A stretch of DNA of 64,000 bases, taken from positions 1 to 64,000 of the forward strand of contig NZ_CAJZAR010000049.1 in assembly GCF_914484835.1 (NCBI RefSeq), given 5' to 3'. Both the position numbers and the translations under genes were made by a program. Below are positions 51,083-60,284 of the stretch, one piece after another. Numbering within the stretch: the stretch's first letter is position 1; every line of letters begins with the position of its first letter. The notes beneath the pieces were generated by a model, which saw only the letters and a list, made by a program, of their open reading frames with translations, searched no databases and was not told the origin of the DNA. This DNA is from Paraburkholderia tropica. Its GTDB lineage: Bacteria > Pseudomonadota > Gammaproteobacteria > Burkholderiales > Burkholderiaceae.

Positions 51083-52924
51083 ATGCCACGCTCCCAACCG
51101 TTGAAAGTCCGCGCATTGCTCGACGCCTATCGACGTGGCGAGACTTCGCCACGCGAAACGATCGACACCGTGCTGCGCCGCCTCGCGGCCACGCATCGTC
51201 CCGAAGCGTGGATTCTGCGTGTCGCCGACGCCGATCTCGTGACGCGCGCGGCCCAACTCGAACAGCAGCTCGACGACGAAGGCCCGGCGCTGTTCGCGCG
51301 CATGCCGCTGTTCGGCGTGCCGTTCGCCGTCAAGGACAACGTCGATGTCGCGGGCTTGCCGACCACGGCCGGCTGCGCGGCGTTCGCCTACACGCCCGGC
51401 GAAACGGCGTTCGCGGTCGCGCGTCTGCTCGACGCGGGCGCGATCCTGATCGGCAAGACGAATCTCGATCAGTTCGCGACCGGCCTCGTCGGCACGCGCT
51501 CGCCCTATGGCGCGGTGCGTCAGGTCGATCACGACGATTACATTTCGGGCGGGTCGAGTTCCGGCTCGGCGGTCGCGGTGGCGGCGGGCATCGTCGCGTT
51601 TTCGCTGGGCACCGATACGGCGGGCTCGGGGCGCGTGCCTGCGGGCTGCAACGGGATCGTCGGGCTCAAGCCGTCGCTCGGACTCGTCAGCAAACGCGGC
51701 GTCGTGCCCGCCTGCCGCACGCTCGATACGCTCTCGGTGTTCGCGCACGATGTCGCCGATGCGTGGACGGTGCTCGACCGCCTCGCGGCCTTCGATGCGT
51801 GCGACGGCTATTCGAAGCCGCTCGTTTCGCGCGGCCTGGCGCATGGACCTTTGCGTATCGGCGTGCCCGACACGCTCACGTTCTTCAACGACGAGCACGC
51901 GCAGCAGGCCTTCGCCGCGACGCTCGACGGCATCGCCACGCATCTGGTGCTCACGCCCGCGCGCTTCGCGTTCGCGCCGCTGCAACAGGTCGCGGCGCTG
52001 CTCTACGACGGCCCGTGGGTGGCGGAGCGGCGCGCGGCGCTCGGTGAGTTCTTCGATACGCATCGCGCGGAAATCGACCCGACCGTGGCGAAGGTGATCG
52101 GTCAGGCCCAGCGCTTCGACGCGGCTACGGCATTCGACGGCCAGTACACGCTCGCGCGTCTGAAGCGCGAGGCGGATGCGCTGTTCGAACAGTTCGATAT
52201 CCTGATCGTTCCGACCGCGCCGACGCATCCGACCATCGCCGAGGTGCAGGCGAATCCGGTCGAGGTTAACAGCCGTCTCGGCGTGTATACGAACTTCGTC
52301 AATCTGCTGGACTGGTGCGCGCTCGCCGTGCCGGGCGTGCCCCGCACCGATGGCTTGCCCGCCGGCGTCACGCTGATCGGGCCGTCGGGCGCGGATCAGC
52401 AACTCGCGGTGCTCGGCGCGCGCATTCAGGCGCTGTTTCGCGAAGCGGCTGAAACCACCGCAGCACGCGATGCCGAGGCGATCGCCGCGAGTCCGCTGCC
52501 GATCCAGGAACCGAGCGTCACGCTCGCCGTGGTGGGCGCGCATCTGCGCGGCGAGCCGCTGAACTGGCAACTGTTGCAGGCGGGCGCGCGCTTTATCGAA
52601 GCGACCACGACGGCGCCGCATTACCGCCTTTACGCGCTCGCGGGCACCACGCCGCCGAAGCCGGGACTCGTGCGGCAGAGCGCGGGCGCGGAAGGCGACG
52701 CGATCGCCATTGAACTGTGGGATGTGCCGTTGCGCAGCTTCGGCGCGTTCGTGGCGGCCGTGCCCGCGCCGCTTGCGATCGGCTCGCTCGATATCGCCGA
52801 TGGGCGCACCGTGAAGGGCTTCGTCTGCGAGCCGTCGGCGCTGGCCGCCGAAGCGGGCGCAGCCGATATCACCGCTTACGGCGGCTGGCGCGCGTATCTG
52901 GCGCACCGCGCGCCGAAGCGCTGA
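51083..52924 (+). CDS. atzF: Allophanate hydrolase (AtzF-type)
   Basis: A 613-residue enzyme. Residues about 1-450 form an amidase-signature domain with Lys84 (FAVKDNVDVAGLPTT), cis-Ser in ISGGSSSGSAV (158-160) and nucleophile Ser182 (GTDTAGSGR). Residues about 480-613 are the C-terminal allophanate hydrolase domain (YRLYALAGTTPPKPGLVR, then GSLDIADGRTVKGFVCEP). It converts allophanate to ammonia and CO2, the last step of biuret, urea-carboxylase and cyanurate routes. No biotin-dependent urea carboxylase is nearby, so biuret is the likelier source. It leads the long plus-strand operon. Confidence 0.93.
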   Translation: MPRSQPLKVRALLDAYRRGETSPRETIDTVLRRLAATHRPEAWILRVADADLVTRAAQLEQQLDDEGPALFARMPLFGVPFAVKDNVDVAGLPTTAGCAAFAYTPGETAFAVARLLDAGAILIGKTNLDQFATGLVGTRSPYGAVRQVDHDDYISGGSSSGSAVAVAAGIVAFSLGTDTAGSGRVPAGCNGIVGLKPSLGLVSKRGVVPACRTLDTLSVFAHDVADAWTVLDRLAAFDACDGYSKPLVSRGLAHGPLRIGVPDTLTFFNDEHAQQAFAATLDGIATHLVLTPARFAFAPLQQVAALLYDGPWVAERRAALGEFFDTHRAEIDPTVAKVIGQAQRFDAATAFDGQYTLARLKREADALFEQFDILIVPTAPTHPTIAEVQANPVEVNSRLGVYTNFVNLLDWCALAVPGVPRTDGLPAGVTLIGPSGADQQLAVLGARIQALFREAAETTAARDAEAIAASPLPIQEPSVTLAVVGAHLRGEPLNWQLLQAGARFIEATTTAPHYRLYALAGTTPPKPGLVRQSAGAEGDAIAIELWDVPLRSFGAFVAAVPAPLAIGSLDIADGRTVKGFVCEPSALAAEAGAADITAYGGWRAYLAHRAPKR

Positions 52925-52994
52925 ACCGAAACGCAGAACGAACACCGCAGCGAACACCGAACGCAGTGACCGACAACCATCAGGAATCCAAATC

Positions 52995-54092
52995 ATGACG
53001 CAACGTCGCGACTTCATCAAACAGGCCGGCGCGCTCGCGCTCGGCAGCCTGCTGCCTTTCGAAAGCGTGTTCGCCGCCGAAAAGCTGACGGTCGGCGTGA
53101 TCTACGTGGGCTCGAAAGGCGACTACGGCTACAACCAGGCGCAGGCGCAAGCGGCGGCGGTCATCAAGAAGCTGCCGAACGTGAAGGTGGTCGAGGAGGA
53201 GAACGTGCCGGAAACCGTCGCGGTGCAGAAGTCGATGGAAGCCATGATCGAGCAGGACGGCGCGACGCTGATCTTCGCGACCTCGTTCGGTTACTTCGAT
53301 CCGCACGTGCTGAAGATGGCGGCCAAATATCCGAAGATCCGCTTCGCGCATTGCGGCGGCCTGTGGAAGCAGGGCAATCCGCCCAATATCGCGAGCTACT
53401 TCGGCTATATCGACGAATGCCAGTATTTGAACGGCGTGGTCGCGGGCCATATGAGCAAGACGAAGAAGCTCGGTTTCGTCGCGGCCAAGCCGATTCCGCA
53501 GGTGCTGCGCAACATCAATGCGTTCACGCTCGGCGCGCAGTCGGTCGATCCGTCGATCACGACGCATGTGATTTTCACGGGCGACTGGTCGATGCCGGTG
53601 AAGGAAGCCGAGGCGACCAACAGTCTCGTCGATCAGGGTTGCGACGTGCTGACCTGTCACGTCGACGGTCCGAAGGTCGTGATCGAAACGGCGGAAAAGC
53701 GCGGCGCGATGAGCTGCGGTTATCACGCGAGCCAGGCCGCGCTCGCGCCGAAGGGCTATCTCACGGGCGCCGAATGGGATTGGGCGACGCCGTACCAGAC
53801 GCTCGTCGCCGACGCGCAGGCGGGCAAGCCGCAGCCGAACATCCTGCGCGGCGGTCTCAAGGAAGGCTTCGTGAAGATGTCGCCGTATGGCGCGAAGGTC
53901 ACGCCCGACGCGAAGAAGAATGCCGACACCATCAAGGCGCAAATGATGGCGGGCCAGTTCGCGATCTTCAAGGGTCCGCTCAAGGACAACAAGGGCGGCA
54001 CGGCCATCGCGGCGGGCACGAACTACGCGCAGACCGATATCACGCTCGAAAGCATGAATTACCTCGTCGCGGGCGTGGTCGGGCAGATCTGA
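52995..54092 (+). CDS. BMP-family ABC substrate-binding protein, Tat-type signal
   Basis: A 365-residue periplasmic binding protein of the BMP family: VGVIYVGSKGDYGYNQAQAQAAA, then the ligand-region line LIFATSFGYFDPHVLKMAAKYPKIRFAHCGG. The N-terminus QRRDFIKQAGALALGSLLPF is a twin-arginine signal, so it is exported folded. It differs clearly from the other BMP protein of this window, implying a second ligand. It is followed by two permeases and, after biuH, the ATPase. Confidence 0.88.
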   Translation: MTQRRDFIKQAGALALGSLLPFESVFAAEKLTVGVIYVGSKGDYGYNQAQAQAAAVIKKLPNVKVVEEENVPETVAVQKSMEAMIEQDGATLIFATSFGYFDPHVLKMAAKYPKIRFAHCGGLWKQGNPPNIASYFGYIDECQYLNGVVAGHMSKTKKLGFVAAKPIPQVLRNINAFTLGAQSVDPSITTHVIFTGDWSMPVKEAEATNSLVDQGCDVLTCHVDGPKVVIETAEKRGAMSCGYHASQAALAPKGYLTGAEWDWATPYQTLVADAQAGKPQPNILRGGLKEGFVKMSPYGAKVTPDAKKNADTIKAQMMAGQFAIFKGPLKDNKGGTAIAAGTNYAQTDITLESMNYLVAGVVGQI

Positions 54093-54159
54093 ACGATGAC
54101 TCTGTTCCGCGCGACTGCGCTGTGACGTCCGAAACCGCTCAACCTCGCAAGGAGAGATC

Positions 54160-55290
54160 ATGCGCGCTCCCGCTCCCTCGGTGACGTCGGCCGGCGCCCG
54201 CGCGCTGATCGGCTTGCTGCCCGCACTGCCGACGCTCGCGGCCATCGTCGGCACGCTGCTGCTGTTCTCGCTGTTCTTGCTGATCGAAGGCCAACCGGCG
54301 GGCGAGGCGATCGCGCTGATCGCGCAAGGCGCGTTCGGTTCGTCGTTCGCGTGGCAGAGCACGCTGCTGCGCGCCGCGCCGCTGATGCTCACCGCGCTGT
54401 GCGTGGCGCTGCCCGCGCAGGTCGGCCTGATCGTGATCGGCGGCGAAGGCGCGCTCGCGCTCGGCGGGCTCGCGGCGGCGGTCGTGCCGTCACTGCTGCC
54501 GCACGGCACGCCGTGGTTCGTCGCGACGCCCGTCATGGCGCTGGCCGGCATGATCGTCGGCGGCGCGTGGATCGGCGCGGTCGGGGCGTTGCGGCAGTGG
54601 CGCGGCGTCAACGAGACGATCAGTTCGCTGCTGATGTCGTATATCGCGATCGCGGTGTTCAAGTTTCTCGTCGAAGGACCGCTGCGCGATCCCGCGAGCC
54701 TGAACAAGCCGTCGACGCCGCCGCTGCCCGATGCGTTCTCCATCGGCTCGCTGCCGGGGCTCGAGGTGCATTGGGGCCTGTTCTGGGGCGCGCTGGCGTG
54801 CGTGGCCGCGTGGGTTTTCGTGCGCCACAGCACGAAAGGCTTCGCGATGCGCGTGACCGGCGGCAACGCGCGCGCCGCGCGTCTCGTCGGCCTGCCGGTG
54901 AATTCGCTCGCGCTGACCGCCTGCGTGCTGGGCGGCGCGGCGGCGGGTCTCGCGGGCATGTTCGAAGTCGCGGCGGTGCAGGGCAGCGCGAACGCGTCGC
55001 TGCTCGCGGGCTACGGCTACGCGGGCATTCTCGTGGCGTTCGCCGCGCGCCAGAATCCGCTCGCGATCATCGTGTGCGCGCTGATGATCGGCGGCATCGA
55101 GGCGAGCGGCAGTCTGCTGCAACGCCGTCTCGATCTGCCCGACGCGACCACGCTCGTGCTTCAGGGCCTGCTGTTCGCCAACCTGCTCGCGTGGGAGGCG
55201 CTCGGCGGACGGCTCGCCGCGTGGCGCGTGAAATTGCAGACCGCCGCGCCATCCGAAGCGGCGGCTTCGCTGGAGCAAAGCCATGTCTGA
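54160..55290 (+). CDS. ABC importer permease, BMP type (first permease of second system)
   Basis: A 376-residue permease with about ten TM helices and the family loops ALPAQVGLIVIGGEGALALGG and WRGVNETISSLLMSYIAI. Same family as the permease at 42073-43191 but well diverged. It overlaps the next permease gene by 8 nt. Confidence 0.88.
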   Translation: MRAPAPSVTSAGARALIGLLPALPTLAAIVGTLLLFSLFLLIEGQPAGEAIALIAQGAFGSSFAWQSTLLRAAPLMLTALCVALPAQVGLIVIGGEGALALGGLAAAVVPSLLPHGTPWFVATPVMALAGMIVGGAWIGAVGALRQWRGVNETISSLLMSYIAIAVFKFLVEGPLRDPASLNKPSTPPLPDAFSIGSLPGLEVHWGLFWGALACVAAWVFVRHSTKGFAMRVTGGNARAARLVGLPVNSLALTACVLGGAAAGLAGMFEVAAVQGSANASLLAGYGYAGILVAFAARQNPLAIIVCALMIGGIEASGSLLQRRLDLPDATTLVLQGLLFANLLAWEALGGRLAAWRVKLQTAAPSEAAASLEQSHV

Positions 55291-56209
55291 TCTGCATTCG
55301 CCGATTGCTGTGCTGCTGCTTTCGCTGATCGCGGGCGCCGTGCGCGTGAGCACGCCCTATCTGTTCGTGAGTCTCGGCGAATGCCTGACCGAGAAGGGCG
55401 GGCGCGTGAATCTCGGGCTCGAAGGCATTCTCGTGACGGGCGCGATGAGCGGCTATGCGGGCGCGTATCTGAGCGGCTCGCCGTGGCTCGGCGTGTTGCT
55501 GGCCGGTTGCGCGGGGCTGCTGCTCGGCTGTCTGCATGGCTTGATCTGCTCGCTGCCGCGCGTCTCGGATATCGCCTTCGGCATCGCGCTGATGCTGTTC
55601 GGCACCGGTCTCGCGTTCTATCTCGGCAAGCCTTTCATCGAGCCGCAAGCGCCCATGCTGCGCTCGTTCGATTTCGGCGCGTGGAGCGCGTCGCCGCAAT
55701 TGCATAACGCGCTGCACGTGAACCCGCTGTTTCTGATCGGCGTGGCGATGGCGTTCGTTCTGCAATGGGGTTTGCGCTCGACGCGCTGGGGCATGACGCT
55801 GCGGCTCGTCGGCGACAACGCCGAGAGCGCGCGGGCAATGGGCTATCCGGTCACGCGCGTGCGCATTGCCGCGACGGCGGTCGGCGGCTTCTTCGCGGGC
55901 GTGGGCGGTGCGTATCTGTCGCTCGTCTATCCGGGCAGCTGGAACGAAGGGCTCTCCAGCGGGCAGGGGCTGATGGCGGTCGCGCTGGTGATCTTCGCGC
56001 GCTGGCAGCCGCTGCGCTGTCTGTGGGCCGCGCTGCTGTTCGGCGCGGCGGGCGCGCTCGGACCCGCGCTGCAAGCGATCGGCGTGACGAGCGGCTATTA
56101 CCTCTTCAACGCCGCGCCTTATGTGCTGACGCTCGCGATCATGATCGTCAACTGCCGCCCGGACCGCACGCTTGCCGGCGCGCCTGGGGAATTGAGCCTC
56201 ACGCGCTGA
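55283..56209 (+). CDS. ABC importer permease, BMP type (second permease of second system)
   Basis: A 308-residue permease with about nine TM helices and the line VSLGECLTEKGGRVNLGLEGILVTGAM, corresponding to the ERAGVLNMSVEG signature of the sibling at 41159. It is followed after 47 nt by the biuret hydrolase-like gene, which interrupts the usual order before the ATPase. Confidence 0.88.
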   Translation: MSDLHSPIAVLLLSLIAGAVRVSTPYLFVSLGECLTEKGGRVNLGLEGILVTGAMSGYAGAYLSGSPWLGVLLAGCAGLLLGCLHGLICSLPRVSDIAFGIALMLFGTGLAFYLGKPFIEPQAPMLRSFDFGAWSASPQLHNALHVNPLFLIGVAMAFVLQWGLRSTRWGMTLRLVGDNAESARAMGYPVTRVRIAATAVGGFFAGVGGAYLSLVYPGSWNEGLSSGQGLMAVALVIFARWQPLRCLWAALLFGAAGALGPALQAIGVTSGYYLFNAAPYVLTLAIMIVNCRPDRTLAGAPGELSLTR

Positions 56210-56256
56210 TGCCTCCCACTACGCCATCGACTAATCCCGTCTCACCGGAGACCGAC

Positions 56257-56949
56257 ATGACCCGTTTCATCGAAGCCCGTCCGTATCCGTGGCCCTACGA
56301 CGGCGCGTTGCGCGCCGATAACACCGCGCTCGTCATCATCGACATGCAGACCGACTTCTGCGGATTCGGCGGCTATGTCGACAAGATGGGCTACGACCTC
56401 TCGCTCACGCGCGCGCCGATCGAGCCGATCAAACGCGTGCTCGCGGCGATGCGCGCGCTTGGCTTCACGATCATCCACACGCGCGAAGGCCATCGGCCCG
56501 ATCTTTCGGATCTGCCCGCGAACAAGCGCTGGCGCAGCCGCCAGGCGGGCACGAACGGCATCGGTATTGGCGACGACGGTCCGTGCGGCAAGATCCTCGT
56601 GCGCGGCGAACCGGGTTGGGAAATCATCGACGAACTCGCGCCGCTGCCGGGCGAGATCGTGATCGACAAGCCGGGCAAGGGCTCGTTCTGCGCGACCGAT
56701 CTCGAACTCGTGCTGCGCACGCGCGGCATCGCCAATCTCGTGCTGACCGGCATCACGACCGACGTGTGCGTGCACACGACGATGCGCGAGGCGAACGATC
56801 GCGGTTTCGAATGCACGATCCTCGCCGACTGCTGCGGCGCGACCGATCAGGGCAATCACGACGCGGCGCTGAACATGGTGCTGATGCAGGGCGGCGTGTT
56901 CGGCACGGTGTCCGATTCGCACGCGCTGCTCGCGACGCTCGGACGCTGA
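56257..56949 (+). CDS. biuH: Biuret amidohydrolase-like cysteine hydrolase
   Basis: A 230-residue isochorismatase-fold amidohydrolase with Asp29 (VIIDMQTDFCG), Lys138 (IDKPGKGSF) and Cys171 (GITTDVCVHTTMREAND). The segments PYPWPYDGALRADNTALVIIDMQ and HTREGHRPDLSDLPANKRWRS are very close, from memory, to BiuH of Rhizobium, which hydrolyses biuret to allophanate and ammonia. GGAG precedes the ATG at 56257. Being in one operon with allophanate hydrolase strongly supports this. It lies between the permeases and ATPase of the BMP importer, so import and hydrolysis look coupled. Confidence 0.85.
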   Translation: MTRFIEARPYPWPYDGALRADNTALVIIDMQTDFCGFGGYVDKMGYDLSLTRAPIEPIKRVLAAMRALGFTIIHTREGHRPDLSDLPANKRWRSRQAGTNGIGIGDDGPCGKILVRGEPGWEIIDELAPLPGEIVIDKPGKGSFCATDLELVLRTRGIANLVLTGITTDVCVHTTMREANDRGFECTILADCCGATDQGNHDAALNMVLMQGGVFGTVSDSHALLATLGR

Positions 56950-56951
56950 TC

Positions 56952-58610
56952 ATGTCGACGCTCGCCAGCATGAAACCGTTGCCGCCGAAAAGCGGCGCGC
57001 TCGGCGTCGAAGTGCTCGGCGCGAGCAAGCGCTTCGGCGCGTTCCGCGCGCTCGACGACGTCACGCTCAAGGTGCGCGCGGGCACGGTGCACGCGCTGCT
57101 CGGCGAAAACGGCGCGGGCAAGAGCACGCTCGTTAAAGGGCTCGTCGGTTATGGCCTGCTCGACAGCGGCCAGATCGTCGCCGATGGGCGCGAGGCGCGT
57201 ATCGCTTCGCCGCGCGATGCGCAGGCGCTCGGCATCGGCATGGTCTATCAGCATTTCACGCTGGCGTCGGGCTTGTCGGTCGAGGAAAATCTCGTGCTCG
57301 CACGCGGCCGCATGCCCTGGAAAATCGATTGGGATGCCGAACGAAAAGTGCTCGATGCGTTTATGCGGGAGATGCCGTTCCGGCTCGCGCTCGACGCGCC
57401 CGTGTCCGGGCTCGCGGCGGGCGAGAAGCAGAAGCTCGAAATTCTCAAGCAGTTGTATCTGCGGCAGCGTCTGCTGATTCTCGACGAGCCGACTTCCGTG
57501 CTCACGCCGCAGGAAGCCGACGAAGTGCTCGGCCTGATGCGCGATCTCGCGACGCGCAACGAGCTGACCGTGCTGATGATCACGCATAAATTCCGCGAGG
57601 TGATGGCGTATGCGGACGATGTGACGGTGTTGCGCAAAGGGCGCCTCGTCGGCAGTTGCGCGGTGCGCGACACCGACCGCGACCGCCTCGCCGCGTGGAT
57701 GATGGGCACCGACGCCGACGCCGACGTCAATGCCGCCGCCCACGCCGAAGCGCGCGCGACGGCGGGCATCGATACCGCGCGGCCCGCGCGCAAGCCGCTC
57801 GCCGCCCATGCGCCGGTATCGCTCGAACTCTCGAAGCTGACCGTGCTCGACGACCGCGGCCAGGCGGCCGTGCGCGAGGCCTCGCTGGCCGTGCGCGCCG
57901 GGGAAATCCTCGGGCTCGCGGGCGTCTCGGGCAACGGCCAGAAAGAACTCGTCGAGGCGCTGGTCGGCCAGCGCCGCGCGCAATCGGGCGCGATGCGCGT
58001 GAAAGGCGAGCCGTATTGCGCGACGCGCGAAGCGATGACGCGCTTGTCGGTGTTCGCGCTGCCTGAAGAACCGTTGCGCAATGCGTGCGTGGCGAATCTG
58101 AGCGTCGCCGAAAACCTCGCGCTGCGCGATTTCGACCGCGCGCCGTTGCGCTCGGGCGGCTGGCGTCTGAACCGGCGCGCGCTGCGCGAACGCGCGAAGC
58201 AGCGCATCGCCGAATTCAACGTGCGGCCGCCGGTGCCGGAGCGCGCCATCGGCACGCTTTCGGGCGGCAACGTGCAGCGCGCCGTGCTCGCGCGCGAGCT
58301 GGGTCAGCCGGTCGACGTGCTGATCGTCGCGAATCCGGTGTTCGGGCTCGACTTCGCGTCGGTGGCCGATATCCACGCGCGCATTCTCGCGGCGCGCGAC
58401 GCGGGCGCGGCCGTGCTGCTGGTGAGCGAGGATCTCGACGAACTGCTGGAACTGGCCGACCGCATCGCGGTGATCGCGCAAGGGCGGCTCGTGTTCGAAA
58501 CCGCCGTGGAAAACGCTGACCGCGTGGTGCTCGGCCGCCACATGGCGGGCCACGGCGACGATCGTCAAACCGAAGCGGCGGTTCCGTCCGCTGCCTTACA
58601 TGGAGCCTGA
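56952..58610 (+). CDS. ABC importer ATPase with two nucleotide-binding domains, BMP type (second system)
   Basis: A 552-residue tandem ATPase. Domain 1: Walker A GENGAGKST, Walker B LLILDEPTSVL, with the signature region reading LAAGEKQKLEILKQ. Domain 2: degenerate Walker A GVSGNGQKE and signature LSGGNVQRAVLAREL, with VLIVANPVFGLD in the Walker B position. A linker of about 40 residues rich in Ala/Asp joins them. It energises the two permeases encoded at 54160 and 55283. Confidence 0.9.
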   Translation: MSTLASMKPLPPKSGALGVEVLGASKRFGAFRALDDVTLKVRAGTVHALLGENGAGKSTLVKGLVGYGLLDSGQIVADGREARIASPRDAQALGIGMVYQHFTLASGLSVEENLVLARGRMPWKIDWDAERKVLDAFMREMPFRLALDAPVSGLAAGEKQKLEILKQLYLRQRLLILDEPTSVLTPQEADEVLGLMRDLATRNELTVLMITHKFREVMAYADDVTVLRKGRLVGSCAVRDTDRDRLAAWMMGTDADADVNAAAHAEARATAGIDTARPARKPLAAHAPVSLELSKLTVLDDRGQAAVREASLAVRAGEILGLAGVSGNGQKELVEALVGQRRAQSGAMRVKGEPYCATREAMTRLSVFALPEEPLRNACVANLSVAENLALRDFDRAPLRSGGWRLNRRALRERAKQRIAEFNVRPPVPERAIGTLSGGNVQRAVLARELGQPVDVLIVANPVFGLDFASVADIHARILAARDAGAAVLLVSEDLDELLELADRIAVIAQGRLVFETAVENADRVVLGRHMAGHGDDRQTEAAVPSAALHGA

Positions 58611-58613
58611 GCA

Positions 58614-59612
58614 ATGAGTTCGAGTGGACTCGGCGGATTGAACCGCTCGCCCGCGGGCGTGGTGATCGGCCTCGTGCAACTGCGCAATCCCGATGTCGAA
58701 ACGCCCGCGCAACTCGCGGCGCAAACGCAGCGCATCGTCGAGCTGGTCGGCAAGGCACGGCGCAATAACGCCTCGATGGATCTCGTGGTGTTTCCCGAAT
58801 ACGCGCTGCATGGTCTGTCGATGCGCACCGACGACGCGATCATGTGCACGCTCGACGGTCCCGAAGTGGCGGCCTTGAAGGCCGCGTGCGTCGAGCATCG
58901 CATCTGGGGCTGCTTCTCGATCATGGAGCGCAATCCGCGCGGCAATCCCTATAACAGCGGCCTGATCATCGACGATCGCGGCGAGATCCAGCTTTACTAT
59001 CGCAAGCTGCATCCGTGGGTGCCGGTCGAGCCGTGGGAGCCGGGCAATCTCGGCGTGCCGGTGTGCGTGGGGCCGCGCGGCGTCAAGCTGGGGCTCATCA
59101 TCTGTCACGACGGCATGTTCCCGGAGATGGCGCGCGAAGCCGCGTACAAGGGCGCGGAAGTGATCGTGCGCACGGCGGGCTACACGGCGCCGATCCGGCA
59201 CGCGTGGCGCATCACCAATCAGTCGAATGCGTTTCAGAATCTCGCGCAGACCGCGAGCGTCTGTTTGTGCGGCAGCGACGGCACGTTCGATTCGATGGGC
59301 GAAGGCATGTTCTGCGATTTCGACGGCACCGTCATGGTGGACGGCAGCCATCGCCCCGATGAAATCATCACCTGCGAAATGCGGCCCGATCTGGTGCGCG
59401 AGGCGCGCGTGCATTGGGGAGTCGAGAACAATATCTATCAGCTCGGCCATCGCGGCTATGTGGCCGTGAAGGGCGGCGCGCAGGATTGCCCGTACACCTT
59501 CATGCAGGACATGGTGCGCGGCGAATATCGTCTGCCGTGGGAAAGCGAGGTGCGCGTGAGCGACGGCACGTCCTGCGGTTTCGCGCCGCCCGAACGCACT
59601 TACGAGGGTTGA
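58614..59612 (+). CDS. amiF: Formamidase / aliphatic amidase (nitrilase superfamily)
   Basis: A 332-residue amidase with triad Glu62 (VVFPEYALHGL), Lys131 (YYRKLHPWVPVEPWEPGN) and Cys164 (LIICHDGMFPE). Length and wording match AmiF formamidase, which splits formamide to formate and ammonia, more than AmiE acetamidase. It starts 3 nt after the ATPase stop. Formamide could arise from cleavage of an N-formyl or ring compound upstream, so this enzyme hints that the imported compound is more than biuret alone. Confidence 0.87.
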   Translation: MSSSGLGGLNRSPAGVVIGLVQLRNPDVETPAQLAAQTQRIVELVGKARRNNASMDLVVFPEYALHGLSMRTDDAIMCTLDGPEVAALKAACVEHRIWGCFSIMERNPRGNPYNSGLIIDDRGEIQLYYRKLHPWVPVEPWEPGNLGVPVCVGPRGVKLGLIICHDGMFPEMAREAAYKGAEVIVRTAGYTAPIRHAWRITNQSNAFQNLAQTASVCLCGSDGTFDSMGEGMFCDFDGTVMVDGSHRPDEIITCEMRPDLVREARVHWGVENNIYQLGHRGYVAVKGGAQDCPYTFMQDMVRGEYRLPWESEVRVSDGTSCGFAPPERTYEG

Positions 59613-59618
59613 TCGACC

Positions 59619-60284
59619 ATGCCGATTCTTGCTTCCGCACGGCCATCGCCGTTTGGTTTCGAGGCCTCGAAGACGGCGCTCGTGGTGATCGACATGCAGC
59701 GCGATTTCATCGAGCCGGGCGGCTTCGGCGCGGCGCTCGGCAACGACGTTTCGCTGCTGGGCGGCATCGTGCCGGACGTCGCGCGTCTGCTGGATCACGC
59801 GCGCGAACAGGGCTGGTTCGTCGTGCATACGCGCGAATCGCACGCGGCGGATCTCTCCGATTGTCCGCCCGCCAAGCGGCTGCGCGGGCTGCCGAGCGCG
59901 CGCATCGGCGACGTTGGCCCGATGGGCCGCATTCTCGTGCGCGGCGAGCCGGGCAACGCGATCATCGACGCGCTTGCGCCCATCGGCGGCGAACTCGTGA
60001 TCGACAAGCCGGGCAAGGGCGCGTTCTACGCGACGCGGCTCGGCGAGGAACTGGCGCAGCGCGGCATCACGCATCTGGTGTTCGCGGGCGTGACGACGGA
60101 AGTCTGCGTGCAGACGTCGATGCGCGAGGCGAACGATCGCGGTTACGACTGCCTGCTGATCGAGGACGCCACCGCGAGCTATATTCCCGCGTTCAAGGAG
60201 GCGACGCTCGCGATGGTCCGCTCGCAAGGCGGCATCGTCGGGTGGACCGCGAGCCTCGCGCAATTGCTGGAGGCCGACGCGTGA
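59619..60284 (+). CDS. Isochorismatase-fold cysteine hydrolase (biuret/triuret-type)
   Basis: A 221-residue amidohydrolase with Asp25 (VVIDMQRDF), Lys130 (VIDKPGKGAFYATRL) and Cys163 (GVTTEVCVQTSMREAND). It resembles the biuret hydrolase at 56257 in its HTRESHAADLSDCPPAKR and RGEPGNAIID segments but is clearly a different paralogue. A triuret or related ureide hydrolase acting before BiuH is a reasonable guess, unproven. It ends in a TGATG junction with the AtzH-like gene. Confidence 0.87.
   Translation: MPILASARPSPFGFEASKTALVVIDMQRDFIEPGGFGAALGNDVSLLGGIVPDVARLLDHAREQGWFVVHTRESHAADLSDCPPAKRLRGLPSARIGDVGPMGRILVRGEPGNAIIDALAPIGGELVIDKPGKGAFYATRLGEELAQRGITHLVFAGVTTEVCVQTSMREANDRGYDCLLIEDATASYIPAFKEATLAMVRSQGGIVGWTASLAQLLEADA

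Noticed and set aside
50912..53020. 702-codon minus-strand ORF opposite allophanate hydrolase
   Set aside because: Shadow frame with no recognisable domain.
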